In this document: positions 34,858-43,742 of the stretch, one piece after another
Position numbering within the stretch: position 1 is the stretch's first letter
How the letters are laid out: every line of letters starts with the position of its first letter
Source of the DNA: Shewanella algae
GTDB lineage: Bacteria > Pseudomonadota > Gammaproteobacteria > Enterobacterales > Shewanellaceae
NCBI RefSeq assembly: GCF_009183365.2
Contig: NZ_CP068230.1
Coordinates: 3,439,001-3,503,000 of the forward strand
Length of the DNA: 64,000 nucleotides
Reading direction: 5' to 3'
Translations under genes and position numbers: made by a program
The notes under the pieces: generated by a model
The model's database searches: none
The model's input: only the letters and a program-made list of their open reading frames with translations
What the model was told of the DNA's origin: nothing

Positions 34858-35265
34858 ATGCAGCTCTGCATCGCCGATATCATGATCACCCGGGTCGTTA
34901 CAGTGGAAATGGACGACCGCCTGAGTGTGGCCAAAGAGATATTTCATCATGCAGGCTTTCATCATCTGCTGGTGGTGGATGATGAAGGCAAGCTGGAAGG
35001 CGTCTTGTCCGAGCGGGATCTGCTGCGGGCCTTAAGCCCCAATCTTGGCAGCGAAACGGCCACCAGCAGAGATCTGGAGACCCTCAATAAGCGGGTGCAT
35101 CAAGTGATGAGCCGTAATCCTGTGACCGTTGCGCCGCATCTAGGCTTGGCTCAGGCATCCAGACTACTGCTGGAGAAAGATATAGGTTCACTGCCGGTAC
35201 TGGAAAACGGTGAGATTGTCGGCATAGTGACCTGGAAGGATCTATTGCGAGCCTATTGCTGTTAA
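34858..35265 (+). CDS. CBS-pair protein
   Basis: A 135-aa protein consisting of two CBS motifs (DIMITRVVTVEMDDRL... and QVMSRNPVTVAPHLGL...), which usually bind adenine nucleotides and act as regulatory modules. It has no other domain. A strong ribosome-binding site (GGAGGA) lies before the ATG. It is 51 bp downstream of the OlsF-like gene and may be co-transcribed with it; it converges with the pilin operon. Confidence 0.9.
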   Translation: MQLCIADIMITRVVTVEMDDRLSVAKEIFHHAGFHHLLVVDDEGKLEGVLSERDLLRALSPNLGSETATSRDLETLNKRVHQVMSRNPVTVAPHLGLAQASRLLLEKDIGSLPVLENGEIVGIVTWKDLLRAYCC

Positions 35266-35302
35266 CCACAATAGGCTCAGACTTCATAGGCCTGGGTGAA
35301 AG

Positions 35303-35602
35303 CTATCTCAGAGTTACCTCATCCAACTTGCGGGCCTTTTCAGAGCTGAACTCCTCATTGAGCAACACACACTCACTGGCCTGCTTGATATAGTAACGTT
35401 TCCCCTGAGTATCCTTGAGCGGCTTGCTACTCAAACGCGCCATCAATAGCGGCTGCTTTTCCAGATCCCAACGATAGAAGGCAATTTGCTCTCCCTTGCT
35501 GGTGATCAAGTGACACTTCACCTCTTGCCGCTCGGCGGCTTGGGTTGTCAAAACGATACCGGGCAAGATGAGCAACAAGCCATATTTGATTGATTTCATC
35601 AT
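35303..35602 (-). CDS. tapY2: TapY2-like small exported protein, last gene of the minor pilin operon
   Basis: About 99 aa with a signal peptide (KYGLLLILPGIVLTTQAA, cleavage before ERQEV) and two Cys residues that could form a disulfide. Its place after pilE in a type IV pilus minor pilin operon and its character match the TapY2 family annotated in Shewanella and Aeromonas; role unknown. The ATG at 35602 overlaps the pilE stop (ATGA), so translation is coupled; a second ATG at 35599 is possible. Confidence 0.68.
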   Translation of the reverse strand: MMKSIKYGLLLILPGIVLTTQAAERQEVKCHLITSKGEQIAFYRWDLEKQPLLMARLSSKPLKDTQGKRYYIKQASECVLLNEEFSSEKARKLDEVTLR

Positions 35603-35994
35603 TTCCAACACTCCGCAGAGGCGCCGCCTTTAACCCCGGCGTCAGTCAAGGTCAGCGTCTTGCACTTGCTGTCACGACTGGCTTGTACCCCTTGCGCCGT
35701 TGCTGTCAGGGTAAAACTGCCGGTGCCGGTTGACGCTATGCTGTAGTGACCATTTTCAGTAATAAAGGGGCTGGCATTGAGCCCCAGTTTGGTCATATCC
35801 GTGGCGTAAGTGCGATTGTCCAAATAGTACTGCTCCTGCAGATTGGCCAGTCGCATCAAGGCTGCATGAGCCTCAGCCCTGGTACTCTTGGCAATGTACT
35901 GCACATAAGAGGGATAAGCGATCGCCGCCAGTATGCCGATAATGACCACAGTGATCATGACTTCTATCAGGGTAAAACCCGCTGCTTTTTTCAT
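35599..35994 (-). CDS. pilE: PilE-type minor pilin
   Basis: A 131-aa prepilin. The class III signal is GFTLIEVM, with cleavage after Gly and Glu at mature position 5, followed by the hydrophobic helix TVVIIGILAAIAYPSY. The C-terminal disulfide region has Cys in DSKCKTL and AECWK. As in Pseudomonas, PilE is a low-abundance pilin of the tip/priming complex. It is sixth in the order pilV-W-X-Y1-E-tapY2 counted from the promoter end with tapY2 last, and is 8 bases from the pilY1 stop. Confidence 0.92.
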   Translation of the reverse strand: MKKAAGFTLIEVMITVVIIGILAAIAYPSYVQYIAKSTRAEAHAALMRLANLQEQYYLDNRTYATDMTKLGLNASPFITENGHYSIASTGTGSFTLTATAQGVQASRDSKCKTLTLTDAGVKGGASAECWK

Positions 35995-36002
35995 CTCTTA
36001 TC

Positions 36003-39000
36003 CTACTCATTCACATGATAATAAATCTTGTTGGTACTCAGGCCTGTATCCAGCGCCACTGTACCGGAACAGTTTTCACCGGTTTCATCACACTCACCGC
36101 GACCAATAATCAAGGCAGCATCTGGATTGTCCGGATTATCGGGGTCATCTGGATCTTTGGGCGGGGTAATGATCTTGGGTGGCTGAGGAATACAATCCTC
36201 ACACACTTCCAAAAACTCATAATTGTAACGCCCGCCTTTATGCAGGTCGAAGCTATATAAACGGCCTGTTGATGATATTAAGCAACTACTCTCGGTTTCA
36301 GCTGTATCCTGAGCAGGAACAAAGGAGGTGAAGTAGACACGCCCTTTGATGATGGCCGAAGGTGAAAGGCTCTTCTCACCAATGACAGAGAAGTTATAGT
36401 ACCAGCCCAGCTTGGTACCAAAGTCGATATTCTCACTGTCGCTGCTTGGCGCCGCAGATGTCACATTGTAAAGGTTGGCCAAAGTGATCGGGCTGGGCAC
36501 AGTCGCACCTGAGCCGCCAAAAGTCTTGGTCACCACGTTGCGATCCTGCAGTACAAAGAACATATCTTCAGTATCAGAATCAAGTGGTGATGCCCTGTTA
36601 CCACTGCCGAGCGTGACGGCATCATAAGGTACGTTTTGATATGCCGTAGTAGTACTGGTGTTACCGTCGGCATCTGTCGTCGTCACCCGGGTGACATTGG
36701 TAAATACCGTCTGGGCTACCACAGGCTCATAGAAGAAGCGGCGATCGGAAGATGCCAGCGCGCCGCCCACAGAGGCAAACTTGAAGCCACTCCAACTGGA
36801 GGTGTTTTCTGAAGGCATATCCATGCGCCAGACATTACCACCAAGGTCTGCGGCATATAACCTGTCTGTAGCACCATCGCTGTTGCTGTCGAGAGTGGCT
36901 ATTGAACCGGCAATACTGTGTTCTATGCCGGTCAACGCTGTGCCACCACCGACACCAAAGCTATGCTTGAGTACTCCGGTTTCGGCGTCGACCAAGTACA
37001 CATTGCGGCCATCTGAGTTGCTGCCTGTGTTGGCGTCATATCCCAGATTGTAACCACCGCCGAAGATCACTACAGGTTTATCTGAACCCGGCACCTTAGT
37101 CACAACCGGTGTCGACCAAGTCTGCCCCATATTGGCAAACCCGGCGCTATTGTTGTCAATCCGCCACATCATTCGAGGTGAATCCGGGGCGGTAACATCG
37201 AAGCCATAGTAAGAACTCCCGCCCCGGCGCATGCCGAAAAAGATCCAAGCCTTGGTAATGGCACCCGAGTCGTTGCGCTCCAAATAGGAAACCGGCGAGC
37301 CATCTATGCCATAAACACTGTGACCATTGGCATAGCTGTTATCTCTGAGTTCCTGCACATTACTGAGTAGCTCATAGGGCATAAAGGCCCAACTCTCTTC
37401 AACACTGCTACCCGTGTCTTTGAAGGCATGTAACATACCATGGTTGGTGCCAACGAAAATGCGCACATTGCTATTGCCATCGCCACCAAAGTCAATGGCA
37501 AGCGGTTGCGAGTGCATGGGGTCACCCATGATATCGCCGCGAACCCCGTTGTAATCGTCAGAGGTAAATTTGCCGTTTTCATCTTTATCGACATTTTTAC
37601 CCCTGATCCACTCAAAGGCTTTTTCCAGCTCAGAGCTTTCTGTACCGGCGGCTACACTCATGTTCATATGAGTCAACAAGGCAAGGTCACCACCGGCATA
37701 GCTGGAAGCCTGATTCTTGCTCAGAGTCGCCAGGCCGCCACCTACCTTGATGTTACTGTAGAGAGTACGGCTGTCAGGTACTATGGTTCTGGCTGCACCG
37801 CCTTCCTGTACATCGTTGCCATCAGGGTCCGGAGAGCAGTTACTCCATAGACTACAAGCCGTGTCCGCAATACCACCCGAACTTGAGATAGCCGGTCTGT
37901 CGTTGGCATCTATCAGTACGCCAGAAGGGTTCACCTTCAACTTCTTTAGGTTACCGGCCCACTTGGGCCCTTGAGATGGGCTGAACAAGGCATAATAGGC
38001 AGAGTCCAGAGTACGGGTTGGGTCAGCATTACTGAAGGCTACCCCAGGCGCCGAAAACCTTTGTCCTTCGTCCGTGATACTGTCAAGCACACTACTGAAA
38101 GCTTGCTGTAATTCAGCCACGCTATTGGCGGCATGGTATTCTCCACCACCTCTCCTGGCCGCCTCCACCAATAAAGGCTCAGCAGCAGAGCCCTCCTCCA
38201 GCGCAAAACCTATGGTGTGAGTTACCACTCTTTGAAATTTTTGTGTCGAGGGCAGAATATCATTGCGGTTCATATAACTAGTTAATGCCGGTAAATAGCT
38301 TTTCTTTGCCCCGTAACGATCATAATCGTAGGTAAAAGGGTTGTAGTTACCATCGGAAGAAACACCAGAGGCACTGGTTATTGAAACAATTCTGTTGTTA
38401 GCAGAGTCGTCCAGGGTAGGCACACCGTCTGTTACATAAACTATATAGGCTACATCACTACAGACACTCATTGGAGATTCATAGCGGCCATTAATCTCGA
38501 TAGTTGTATCATACATAGGCCGGTTGGCCTTGTACTTAATACTGCGGCTACTGTAGTCGCGATCATCGTGTCCAAAAGTAATAGGGCCGCCGCTAAAGTA
38601 CCGGTAGGCTTCAAACAAAGTTTCACATAGTGGTGTGTTGGTTTCAGCTGGCAGGTTTTCAACCGTACTGATAAGGGTGTCTTTTTCAGGTGAAGTTCGC
38701 TTCTTTATTCCCGCAACTATCCGACCACCATCCCTATCACCTTCACGGGAATAATTCATGTTAAACACTGCCAGGCCAAAATCGACCGTCGGCATCGAAC
38801 TTATTACCCCGGAGATAGCCGTCTTGGCAATATCCAGTCGGCTGAGATCCTGAGTATCATCCAACTCGCCGTTTTTATGTAAGGTATACCAACGCAGATA
38901 ATTATCTGTATAAAGAGTAACTAGCTCTCCTTGGTTAAAACCTAGCTGTTTAGCATTATTCAGTGCATTGGCATCTGTGCCACCATATGGAAGATAGACT

Positions 39001-39596
39001 TTATTTTTACCGGCTCCAGATTCAACATTGTTCTGAGGATATCCACTACTATAGGTAACACCATCAACAGTAACTCCATTATTACCCGGATTGACTGCTT
39101 CAATATCCTCCCAGCAGTCCACCGGGTTGTTTTTTTCGGCACCGCTGTTTTCCTTAATAGGTTGCCAAGTCCCTTTACCTTGACCGGTAAATCGATATTC
39201 ACGGATGTAACCGGTAAAACGGCCATACTTATCCAAAGCGGCTTTAGCGACGGCACAACCATTAAGCACCCCATTAAAACGTCGCGACTCCGAAGGACTG
39301 TCCGGCACAGGTAATGAACTATCATCCATCCCGGAGCCGACGGTAAAGTAGATCATCCTTCCTTGATATGAATGAGAAGAACCTACTGGGGGATAGTCCT
39401 TAGCTGGATCATAACCACCGGGGACATCCTGCTCAATTGTCCCCATGGATGCCGAATTATCAAAAATAATCAGCACCTTGGCCCGTCCCTGATTTGGCGG
39501 CGGGATCAAGTAAAGGTCTGTATCATCGGCCGAGACTTGCCCGGAAGAGCCAACCAGCACAAACAACAAACCGCATAAACACTTTTTGAGTTTCAT
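36003..39596 (-). CDS. pilY1: PilY1/PilC-type pilus tip adhesin and assembly protein
   Basis: A 1197-aa exported protein. It has a signal peptide (~1-23), an N-terminal von Willebrand A-like region with the MIDAS-type motif DNSAS (~45-50), and a C-terminal beta propeller (PilY1 domain, ~600-1050) with an EF-like Ca2+ loop DSNSDGATDRLYAAD. The far C-terminus is Pro/Asp-rich (DPDDPDNPDNPDA) and then carries two Cys. PilY1 primes pili, controls retraction and acts as an adhesin and surface sensor. Its ATG overlaps the pilX stop by four bases. Base composition looks more AT-rich than the flanking housekeeping genes. Confidence 0.94.
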   Translation of the reverse strand: MKLKKCLCGLLFVLVGSSGQVSADDTDLYLIPPPNQGRAKVLIIFDNSASMGTIEQDVPGGYDPAKDYPPVGSSHSYQGRMIYFTVGSGMDDSSLPVPDSPSESRRFNGVLNGCAVAKAALDKYGRFTGYIREYRFTGQGKGTWQPIKENSGAEKNNPVDCWEDIEAVNPGNNGVTVDGVTYSSGYPQNNVESGAGKNKVYLPYGGTDANALNNAKQLGFNQGELVTLYTDNYLRWYTLHKNGELDDTQDLSRLDIAKTAISGVISSMPTVDFGLAVFNMNYSREGDRDGGRIVAGIKKRTSPEKDTLISTVENLPAETNTPLCETLFEAYRYFSGGPITFGHDDRDYSSRSIKYKANRPMYDTTIEINGRYESPMSVCSDVAYIVYVTDGVPTLDDSANNRIVSITSASGVSSDGNYNPFTYDYDRYGAKKSYLPALTSYMNRNDILPSTQKFQRVVTHTIGFALEEGSAAEPLLVEAARRGGGEYHAANSVAELQQAFSSVLDSITDEGQRFSAPGVAFSNADPTRTLDSAYYALFSPSQGPKWAGNLKKLKVNPSGVLIDANDRPAISSSGGIADTACSLWSNCSPDPDGNDVQEGGAARTIVPDSRTLYSNIKVGGGLATLSKNQASSYAGGDLALLTHMNMSVAAGTESSELEKAFEWIRGKNVDKDENGKFTSDDYNGVRGDIMGDPMHSQPLAIDFGGDGNSNVRIFVGTNHGMLHAFKDTGSSVEESWAFMPYELLSNVQELRDNSYANGHSVYGIDGSPVSYLERNDSGAITKAWIFFGMRRGGSSYYGFDVTAPDSPRMMWRIDNNSAGFANMGQTWSTPVVTKVPGSDKPVVIFGGGYNLGYDANTGSNSDGRNVYLVDAETGVLKHSFGVGGGTALTGIEHSIAGSIATLDSNSDGATDRLYAADLGGNVWRMDMPSENTSSWSGFKFASVGGALASSDRRFFYEPVVAQTVFTNVTRVTTTDADGNTSTTTAYQNVPYDAVTLGSGNRASPLDSDTEDMFFVLQDRNVVTKTFGGSGATVPSPITLANLYNVTSAAPSSDSENIDFGTKLGWYYNFSVIGEKSLSPSAIIKGRVYFTSFVPAQDTAETESSCLISSTGRLYSFDLHKGGRYNYEFLEVCEDCIPQPPKIITPPKDPDDPDNPDNPDAALIIGRGECDETGENCSGTVALDTGLSTNKIYYHVNE

Positions 39597-40057
39597 GATC
39601 CGCTCCCGTTAAGCACTTCCTGCTCAACTCCTTCGATAACTGTCAGTTGCCCGAGGTTGTCCCGGCCGTACCTAACCTGGCTGGAAACCTCCACTCTTCG
39701 GCACTTGATAAGATCTGTACCGCTGGCATCCCTGCTACGCTGACAGGAAACATTCCTGGCATCCACAGTGCCATCACTCTTCAATGGCAAAGGCGTCAAA
39801 ACCTGAGTGCCACCCGAATAGTTGTTGCCTGAATCTATCGCTGTCATTGTCGCCAATTCTGCTTGGCTCTTGGCATTCAATACCGCCTGCAAACCACCGT
39901 CGGCCAAGGCCTTGGCTTCCACCCGCTCGGCACCGGCGCCGGCCATACGCAGCGACTGACTGGAGTTAACTGCCAGAGCCACCCCAATCAGGGTCAGAAT
40001 AATCAAGAGGATAAGTGCGAAGAACAGTACGACTCCCCGCTGTTGTCTTATTTTCAT
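39593..40057 (-). CDS. pilX: PilX minor pilin/assembly protein
   Basis: A 154-aa protein with an N-terminal hydrophobic helix (GVVLFFALILLIILTLIGVALAV) and the PilX_N feature SSQSLRMAGAGAERVEAKALADG. It lacks Glu5, as is usual for PilX, whose cleavage site is degenerate. It lies between pilW and pilY1, with a 4-base overlap to pilY1. Confidence 0.88.
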   Translation of the reverse strand: MKIRQQRGVVLFFALILLIILTLIGVALAVNSSQSLRMAGAGAERVEAKALADGGLQAVLNAKSQAELATMTAIDSGNNYSGGTQVLTPLPLKSDGTVDARNVSCQRSRDASGTDLIKCRRVEVSSQVRYGRDNLGQLTVIEGVEQEVLNGSGS

Positions 40058-40061
40058 CTGC

Positions 40062-41021
40062 TTAGTTCCTAATCAACACAGGGTTTTCAAGTACCACTGT
40101 GGTCGAAACCACTTTCCGGCGGAAGTTATCGCCACCACCACTGATGGCTCTGTCGCCGGTTTTGTCGCCCAGTGAGTAAGTCGCATTATTGGTGTAACTA
40201 TTGTCAGCATTGGGCGAACGCACCAATAAAAATATTCTCAATGCCACTATTCGCTGGAACAACTGGTTGTCCCACATCAGATCCGTCACATTCTGTACCG
40301 GCATAAAGCTATCGGCCGTGTCATCACCGTTCTCGTCGAAACCATAGAGAATACGCATGTTTTCGATACCCTCGACCAAGGGCTCGTCTACGTTCATTCC
40401 GCTGGCAGAGAGTGATTTACGGGTCAGAACCGGCACGCCGTTGTTATCTTTAATAAAGTAGACATGGTGTTGGTATTCCCATACCCTCTGGTTTTCAAGG
40501 CCGGGATCTGTATCTTTAAAAAACACCGCCTGGCTGGCCGTTGCTGCCACCCGAAAACCGCTGGTGGCTCCGGGAGGGCCTACCAGTCGTTTAATCTGAA
40601 TTACATCTGTCCCTGTCATCGCTGAATTGACACAGCTCAGTGAGCCGGCACTCACCCCGGCCTCATATCCCCAAAGACGTCTGAAGTGGGCCGGTTGGCC
40701 ATTGGGCAGAGTGGCATTGTTGAGCCCTTGGCCGATACAATCTGTCCCGACAGCATCATCGACCCGAGCGTTGGTACCCAGCACGAAATCTGTCCCTGTC
40801 ATATCGCCAAAGAAGCCTACCTGACTCAGATCCGGCACCATGATGGCCAACGCAATACGGCCATTTTCCTGTAACTGATTGAACTGCCCTGTGGTAGTGA
40901 CATTAGTGGCAGACATACTGAACATGGCGAACAATCCGAGCGCCAGAAACAGACTGATGACCATGGCCACCATGAGTTCTACCAGAGAAAAACCCGACTG
41001 CTTTGAATTTTTCACACTCAC
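40062..41021 (-). CDS. pilW: PilW minor pilin
   Basis: A 319-aa prepilin with class III signal GFSLVELMVAMVISLFLALG and the long soluble domain typical of PilW (~200 residues beyond the helix, with C-terminal DGDRAISGGGDNFRRKVVSTTVVLEN in outline). It starts 4 bases after the pilV stop and is followed by pilX; part of the tip complex that primes pilus assembly. Confidence 0.92.
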   Translation of the reverse strand: MSVKNSKQSGFSLVELMVAMVISLFLALGLFAMFSMSATNVTTTGQFNQLQENGRIALAIMVPDLSQVGFFGDMTGTDFVLGTNARVDDAVGTDCIGQGLNNATLPNGQPAHFRRLWGYEAGVSAGSLSCVNSAMTGTDVIQIKRLVGPPGATSGFRVAATASQAVFFKDTDPGLENQRVWEYQHHVYFIKDNNGVPVLTRKSLSASGMNVDEPLVEGIENMRILYGFDENGDDTADSFMPVQNVTDLMWDNQLFQRIVALRIFLLVRSPNADNSYTNNATYSLGDKTGDRAISGGGDNFRRKVVSTTVVLENPVLIRN

Positions 41022-41025
41022 CGCC

Positions 41026-41577
41026 TTAACCTTGATTGATCACTGTCTTGAGGATAAAGACCCGCCGGCGCTTACCCAAGCTACTGCCGCAGTCAGTCGT
41101 TTCATAGGCGGTGCCGGCGGTTTCCTGAATGCCTCGCCATGCCATCACAATAGTGACATTGCTGCCATTGACATTCAGACAAGCGGTAGCACTGTCGAGG
41201 CCGCCGACATTCTGGCTGCCCACGGCTTCAGCGGCGCCGGTAAAGAGTTCTTGCCATTGGTAAAGATCCCAGGCCAGGGTCTCGGCAGCAGTGCAGGTCA
41301 CCGTGGCGCCAAGGGCCACATCGCAGGATTTTGCAGGAGCACTTCCGCCCCCGGAATAGGGAGAGCCGTCGTCGTAATTATTCAGTACCGTGTTATTAAG
41401 CTTCATCCGATTGAGGATATCGTTGGCAAAGTACGCCGCCTGAGTCTGTTGAAATGATTCAAAGCTGGCGCGCTTTGCCACTATATGTAAATTAAATATC
41501 CCGATAAGCCCTATCACCAAAATGACGAGCGCTACCATAACCTCAATCAGAGAGAATCCCTCTCTCCGTTTTTTCAT
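41026..41577 (-). CDS. pilV: PilV minor pilin
   Basis: A 183-aa prepilin with signal GFSLIEVMVALVILVIGLIG. The frame opens at 41604, but the ATG at 41577 (MKKRREGFSLIEVM) gives the short positively charged leader expected of class III signals. It is the first gene of the operon on the minus strand; no fimT/fimU (gspH-like) gene precedes it here, which differs from the Pseudomonas cluster. Confidence 0.9.
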   Translation of the reverse strand: MKKRREGFSLIEVMVALVILVIGLIGIFNLHIVAKRASFESFQQTQAAYFANDILNRMKLNNTVLNNYDDGSPYSGGGSAPAKSCDVALGATVTCTAAETLAWDLYQWQELFTGAAEAVGSQNVGGLDSATACLNVNGSNVTIVMAWRGIQETAGTAYETTDCGSSLGKRRRVFILKTVINQG

Positions 41578-41758
41578 CTGTGTCAAATCTCCAGACAATG
41601 CCATGTTTTTGACAATAAATTCAGCCTATTAGTTCTTTAATATCTTATAGTTAGCTCAAGACCACAATAATACCTGTTAATGATAGTTGAGTCGAATGTA
41701 AATCTCCAGTAACAAAGAACGCTAATAAATTCAAGCCTTATAAGAGGTATTTTTTCCA

Positions 41759-41786
41759 TAAAAAAAAGAGGCTTAGATAGCCTCTT
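41759..41786 (-). terminator. Intrinsic terminator downstream of ispH
   Basis: On the minus strand AAGAGGCT/AGCCTCTT with a 5-base loop is followed by a run of Ts. It separates the ribF-ispH operon from the pil operon, whose promoter must lie in the AT-rich ~180 bp that follow. Confidence 0.82.
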
Positions 41787-41832
41787 CTTAAAATGCTTTT
41801 TGCTTATATAAGCGCAATAAATCCGCGGCTTC

Positions 41833-42786
41833 TTACCTTAGCTCCACAGGAACGGCAAACACGGTATCTTCCTTGCGCCCTTCCACTTCGGTCACCACGC
41901 TTGGCGCCAGTTTGGCTATGGCCTCAACCACCTGCTGCACCAACACCTCAGGAGCAGAAGCCCCTGCAGTAACCGCAACCTTGCTGACGCCATCAAACCA
42001 ATCCCGCTCAACATCATCGGCGTTATCCACCAAATAGGCCTGAGTGCCAGACTTGAGCGCCAGTTCGCGCAGTCTGTTGGAGTTGGAGCTGTTTTTGGAG
42101 CCAACCACTATCAACAAGTCTACATCCTGGGCCATCTTACGTACCGCATCCTGGCGATTTTGGGTTGCGTAGCAAATATCGTCTTTACGAGGACCTTCAA
42201 TCGAAGGGAACCGCTTCTGCAGCGCAGCAATAATATCCAGGGTATCATCCACCGACAGCGTGGTTTGGGTGACAAAGCAGAGATTGTCCGGCTCTTTCAC
42301 CTGCAATGCATCCACGTCGGCCGGAGACTCAATGAGATAAACTCCCCCTTCAGGGTTATCGTACTGCCCCATGGTGCCTTCCACTTCGGGATGACCGGCA
42401 TGACCGATAAGAATGCATTCAATTCCCTTACGACTGGCGCGGGTCACCTGCAGATGCACCTTGGTCACCAAAGGACAAGTGGCATCAAACACCTTAAGAC
42501 CGCGACGCTTGGCCTCATTGCGCACCGCCTGTGACACCCCATGGGCACTGAAAATCACTATGCTGTTGTCGGGTACCTGATCCAGTTCGTCGACAAAAAT
42601 CGCCCCGCGCTGCTTGAGATCTTCAACCACATAACGGTTATGCACCACTTCATGGCGCACATAGATAGGCGGGGAAAAGAGTTCCAGCGCCCGTTCCACT
42701 ATGCTGATGGCCCGGTCGACACCGGCACAGAAGCCTCTGGGATTGGCCAGCAATATGTTAAGACCGGTAGATTTTGCTACTGACAT
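41833..42786 (-). CDS. ispH: IspH, 4-hydroxy-3-methylbut-2-enyl diphosphate reductase
   Basis: A 317-aa 4Fe-4S enzyme of the last step of the MEP isoprenoid pathway, giving IPP and DMAPP. The three ligand Cys are in RGFCAGVDRAI, DATCPLVTKVH and DDICYATQNRQ. The chosen ATG at 42786 is preceded by CAGGAG and follows the fkpB stop by one base, which indicates coupled translation; the longer frame to 42816 would overlap fkpB. It is the last gene of the ribF-ileS-lspA-fkpB-ispH operon. Confidence 0.97.
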   Translation of the reverse strand: MSVAKSTGLNILLANPRGFCAGVDRAISIVERALELFSPPIYVRHEVVHNRYVVEDLKQRGAIFVDELDQVPDNSIVIFSAHGVSQAVRNEAKRRGLKVFDATCPLVTKVHLQVTRASRKGIECILIGHAGHPEVEGTMGQYDNPEGGVYLIESPADVDALQVKEPDNLCFVTQTTLSVDDTLDIIAALQKRFPSIEGPRKDDICYATQNRQDAVRKMAQDVDLLIVVGSKNSSNSNRLRELALKSGTQAYLVDNADDVERDWFDGVSKVAVTAGASAPEVLVQQVVEAIAKLAPSVVTEVEGRKEDTVFAVPVELR

Positions 42787-42787
42787 A

Positions 42788-43210
42788 TCAAAGCTCCTGC
42801 AATACTTCCAGTTCAAATGTCACCTGATGGCCCGCCAGCGGATGGTTCAGATCCACTGTGACAGAATCACCGGCTATCTCCCTGACAATTCCGGGTATTT
42901 CACTGCCGCCTGGGCCGGCGAAACTGACGATAACGCCGGGTTCCAGCGTCATATCTGCCGGGAATCGGCTGCGATCCAAGTGATGAATGGCATCGGGATT
43001 GAACTCGCCGAAAGCATCGGCAGGGGCCAAGGTAAAGCTGTGATTGTCGCCGGTTTTCAGCTTAAGAAGCTCAGCCTCAAACGCCGGGCTCAGACTGCCG
43101 TCACCGATATTGAGCCGGGCGGGTTTACCGGATGCTTTGGTGCTGTCGGCGGTCGAGCCGTCTTCCAGCAGTATATTCAGGTGACACAAGAGGGATTTCA
43201 CATCAGACAT
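42788..43210 (-). CDS. fkpB: FkpB (SlpA), FKBP-type peptidyl-prolyl isomerase
   Basis: A 140-aa SlyD-like cytoplasmic prolyl isomerase/chaperone. It has the FKBP core with an inserted IF domain (HSFTLAPADAFGEFNPDAIHHL) and lacks the His-rich tail of SlyD. It lies between lspA and ispH, the conserved position in gammaproteobacteria. Confidence 0.94.
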   Translation of the reverse strand: MSDVKSLLCHLNILLEDGSTADSTKASGKPARLNIGDGSLSPAFEAELLKLKTGDNHSFTLAPADAFGEFNPDAIHHLDRSRFPADMTLEPGVIVSFAGPGGSEIPGIVREIAGDSVTVDLNHPLAGHQVTFELEVLQEL

Positions 43211-43215
43211 CTGTG

Positions 43216-43731
43216 TTACTCCTTGGCTTCATTCTGCTTGGCTGCGGCCTTGTCACCGCCGAAAAATGAATCCCAGATGATCAGGACTGCGCCAACACAG
43301 ATAGCCGAGTCAGCGATATTGAATGCCGGGTAGTGACTGGTTTTCCAGTAGAAATCGAGGAAGTCCACCACAAAACCGTGCATCAGGCGATCGACAAGAT
43401 TTCCCAGTGCACCGCCAATCACCAGGGTGTAAGCCAGGTTGAGGCGCCACAATCCGGCCGATTGCCGTCTGAGCCAAACGGTCAGCAACACACTGAAACC
43501 GACAGCGACGGCAGTGAATAACCAACGCTGCCAACCGCCGGCATCGCTGAGGAAGCTGAAGGCGGCGCCGTAGTTGCGCACATAGGTCAGATTAAAGAAA
43601 GGCAACAGCTGCACCGATTCATACAGCTTGAAGTTACCCAATACCCACTGTTTGGACAGCTGGTCAGCCAAAAAAGCCAACACAGCCACCCAATACCAGC
43701 GCAGGCCACTTTGTTTCCAGTCTGCGGGCAT
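43216..43731 (-). CDS. lspA: LspA, lipoprotein signal peptidase
   Basis: A 171-aa inner-membrane aspartic protease (signal peptidase II) with four membrane helices. Catalytic Asp residues are in GNLVDRL and VVDFLDFY; the conserved NYGAAFSFL box is present. It is 11 bases downstream of ileS. Confidence 0.97.
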   Translation of the reverse strand: MPADWKQSGLRWYWVAVLAFLADQLSKQWVLGNFKLYESVQLLPFFNLTYVRNYGAAFSFLSDAGGWQRWLFTAVAVGFSVLLTVWLRRQSAGLWRLNLAYTLVIGGALGNLVDRLMHGFVVDFLDFYWKTSHYPAFNIADSAICVGAVLIIWDSFFGGDKAAAKQNEAKE

Positions 43732-43742
43732 GTTTATTATCC

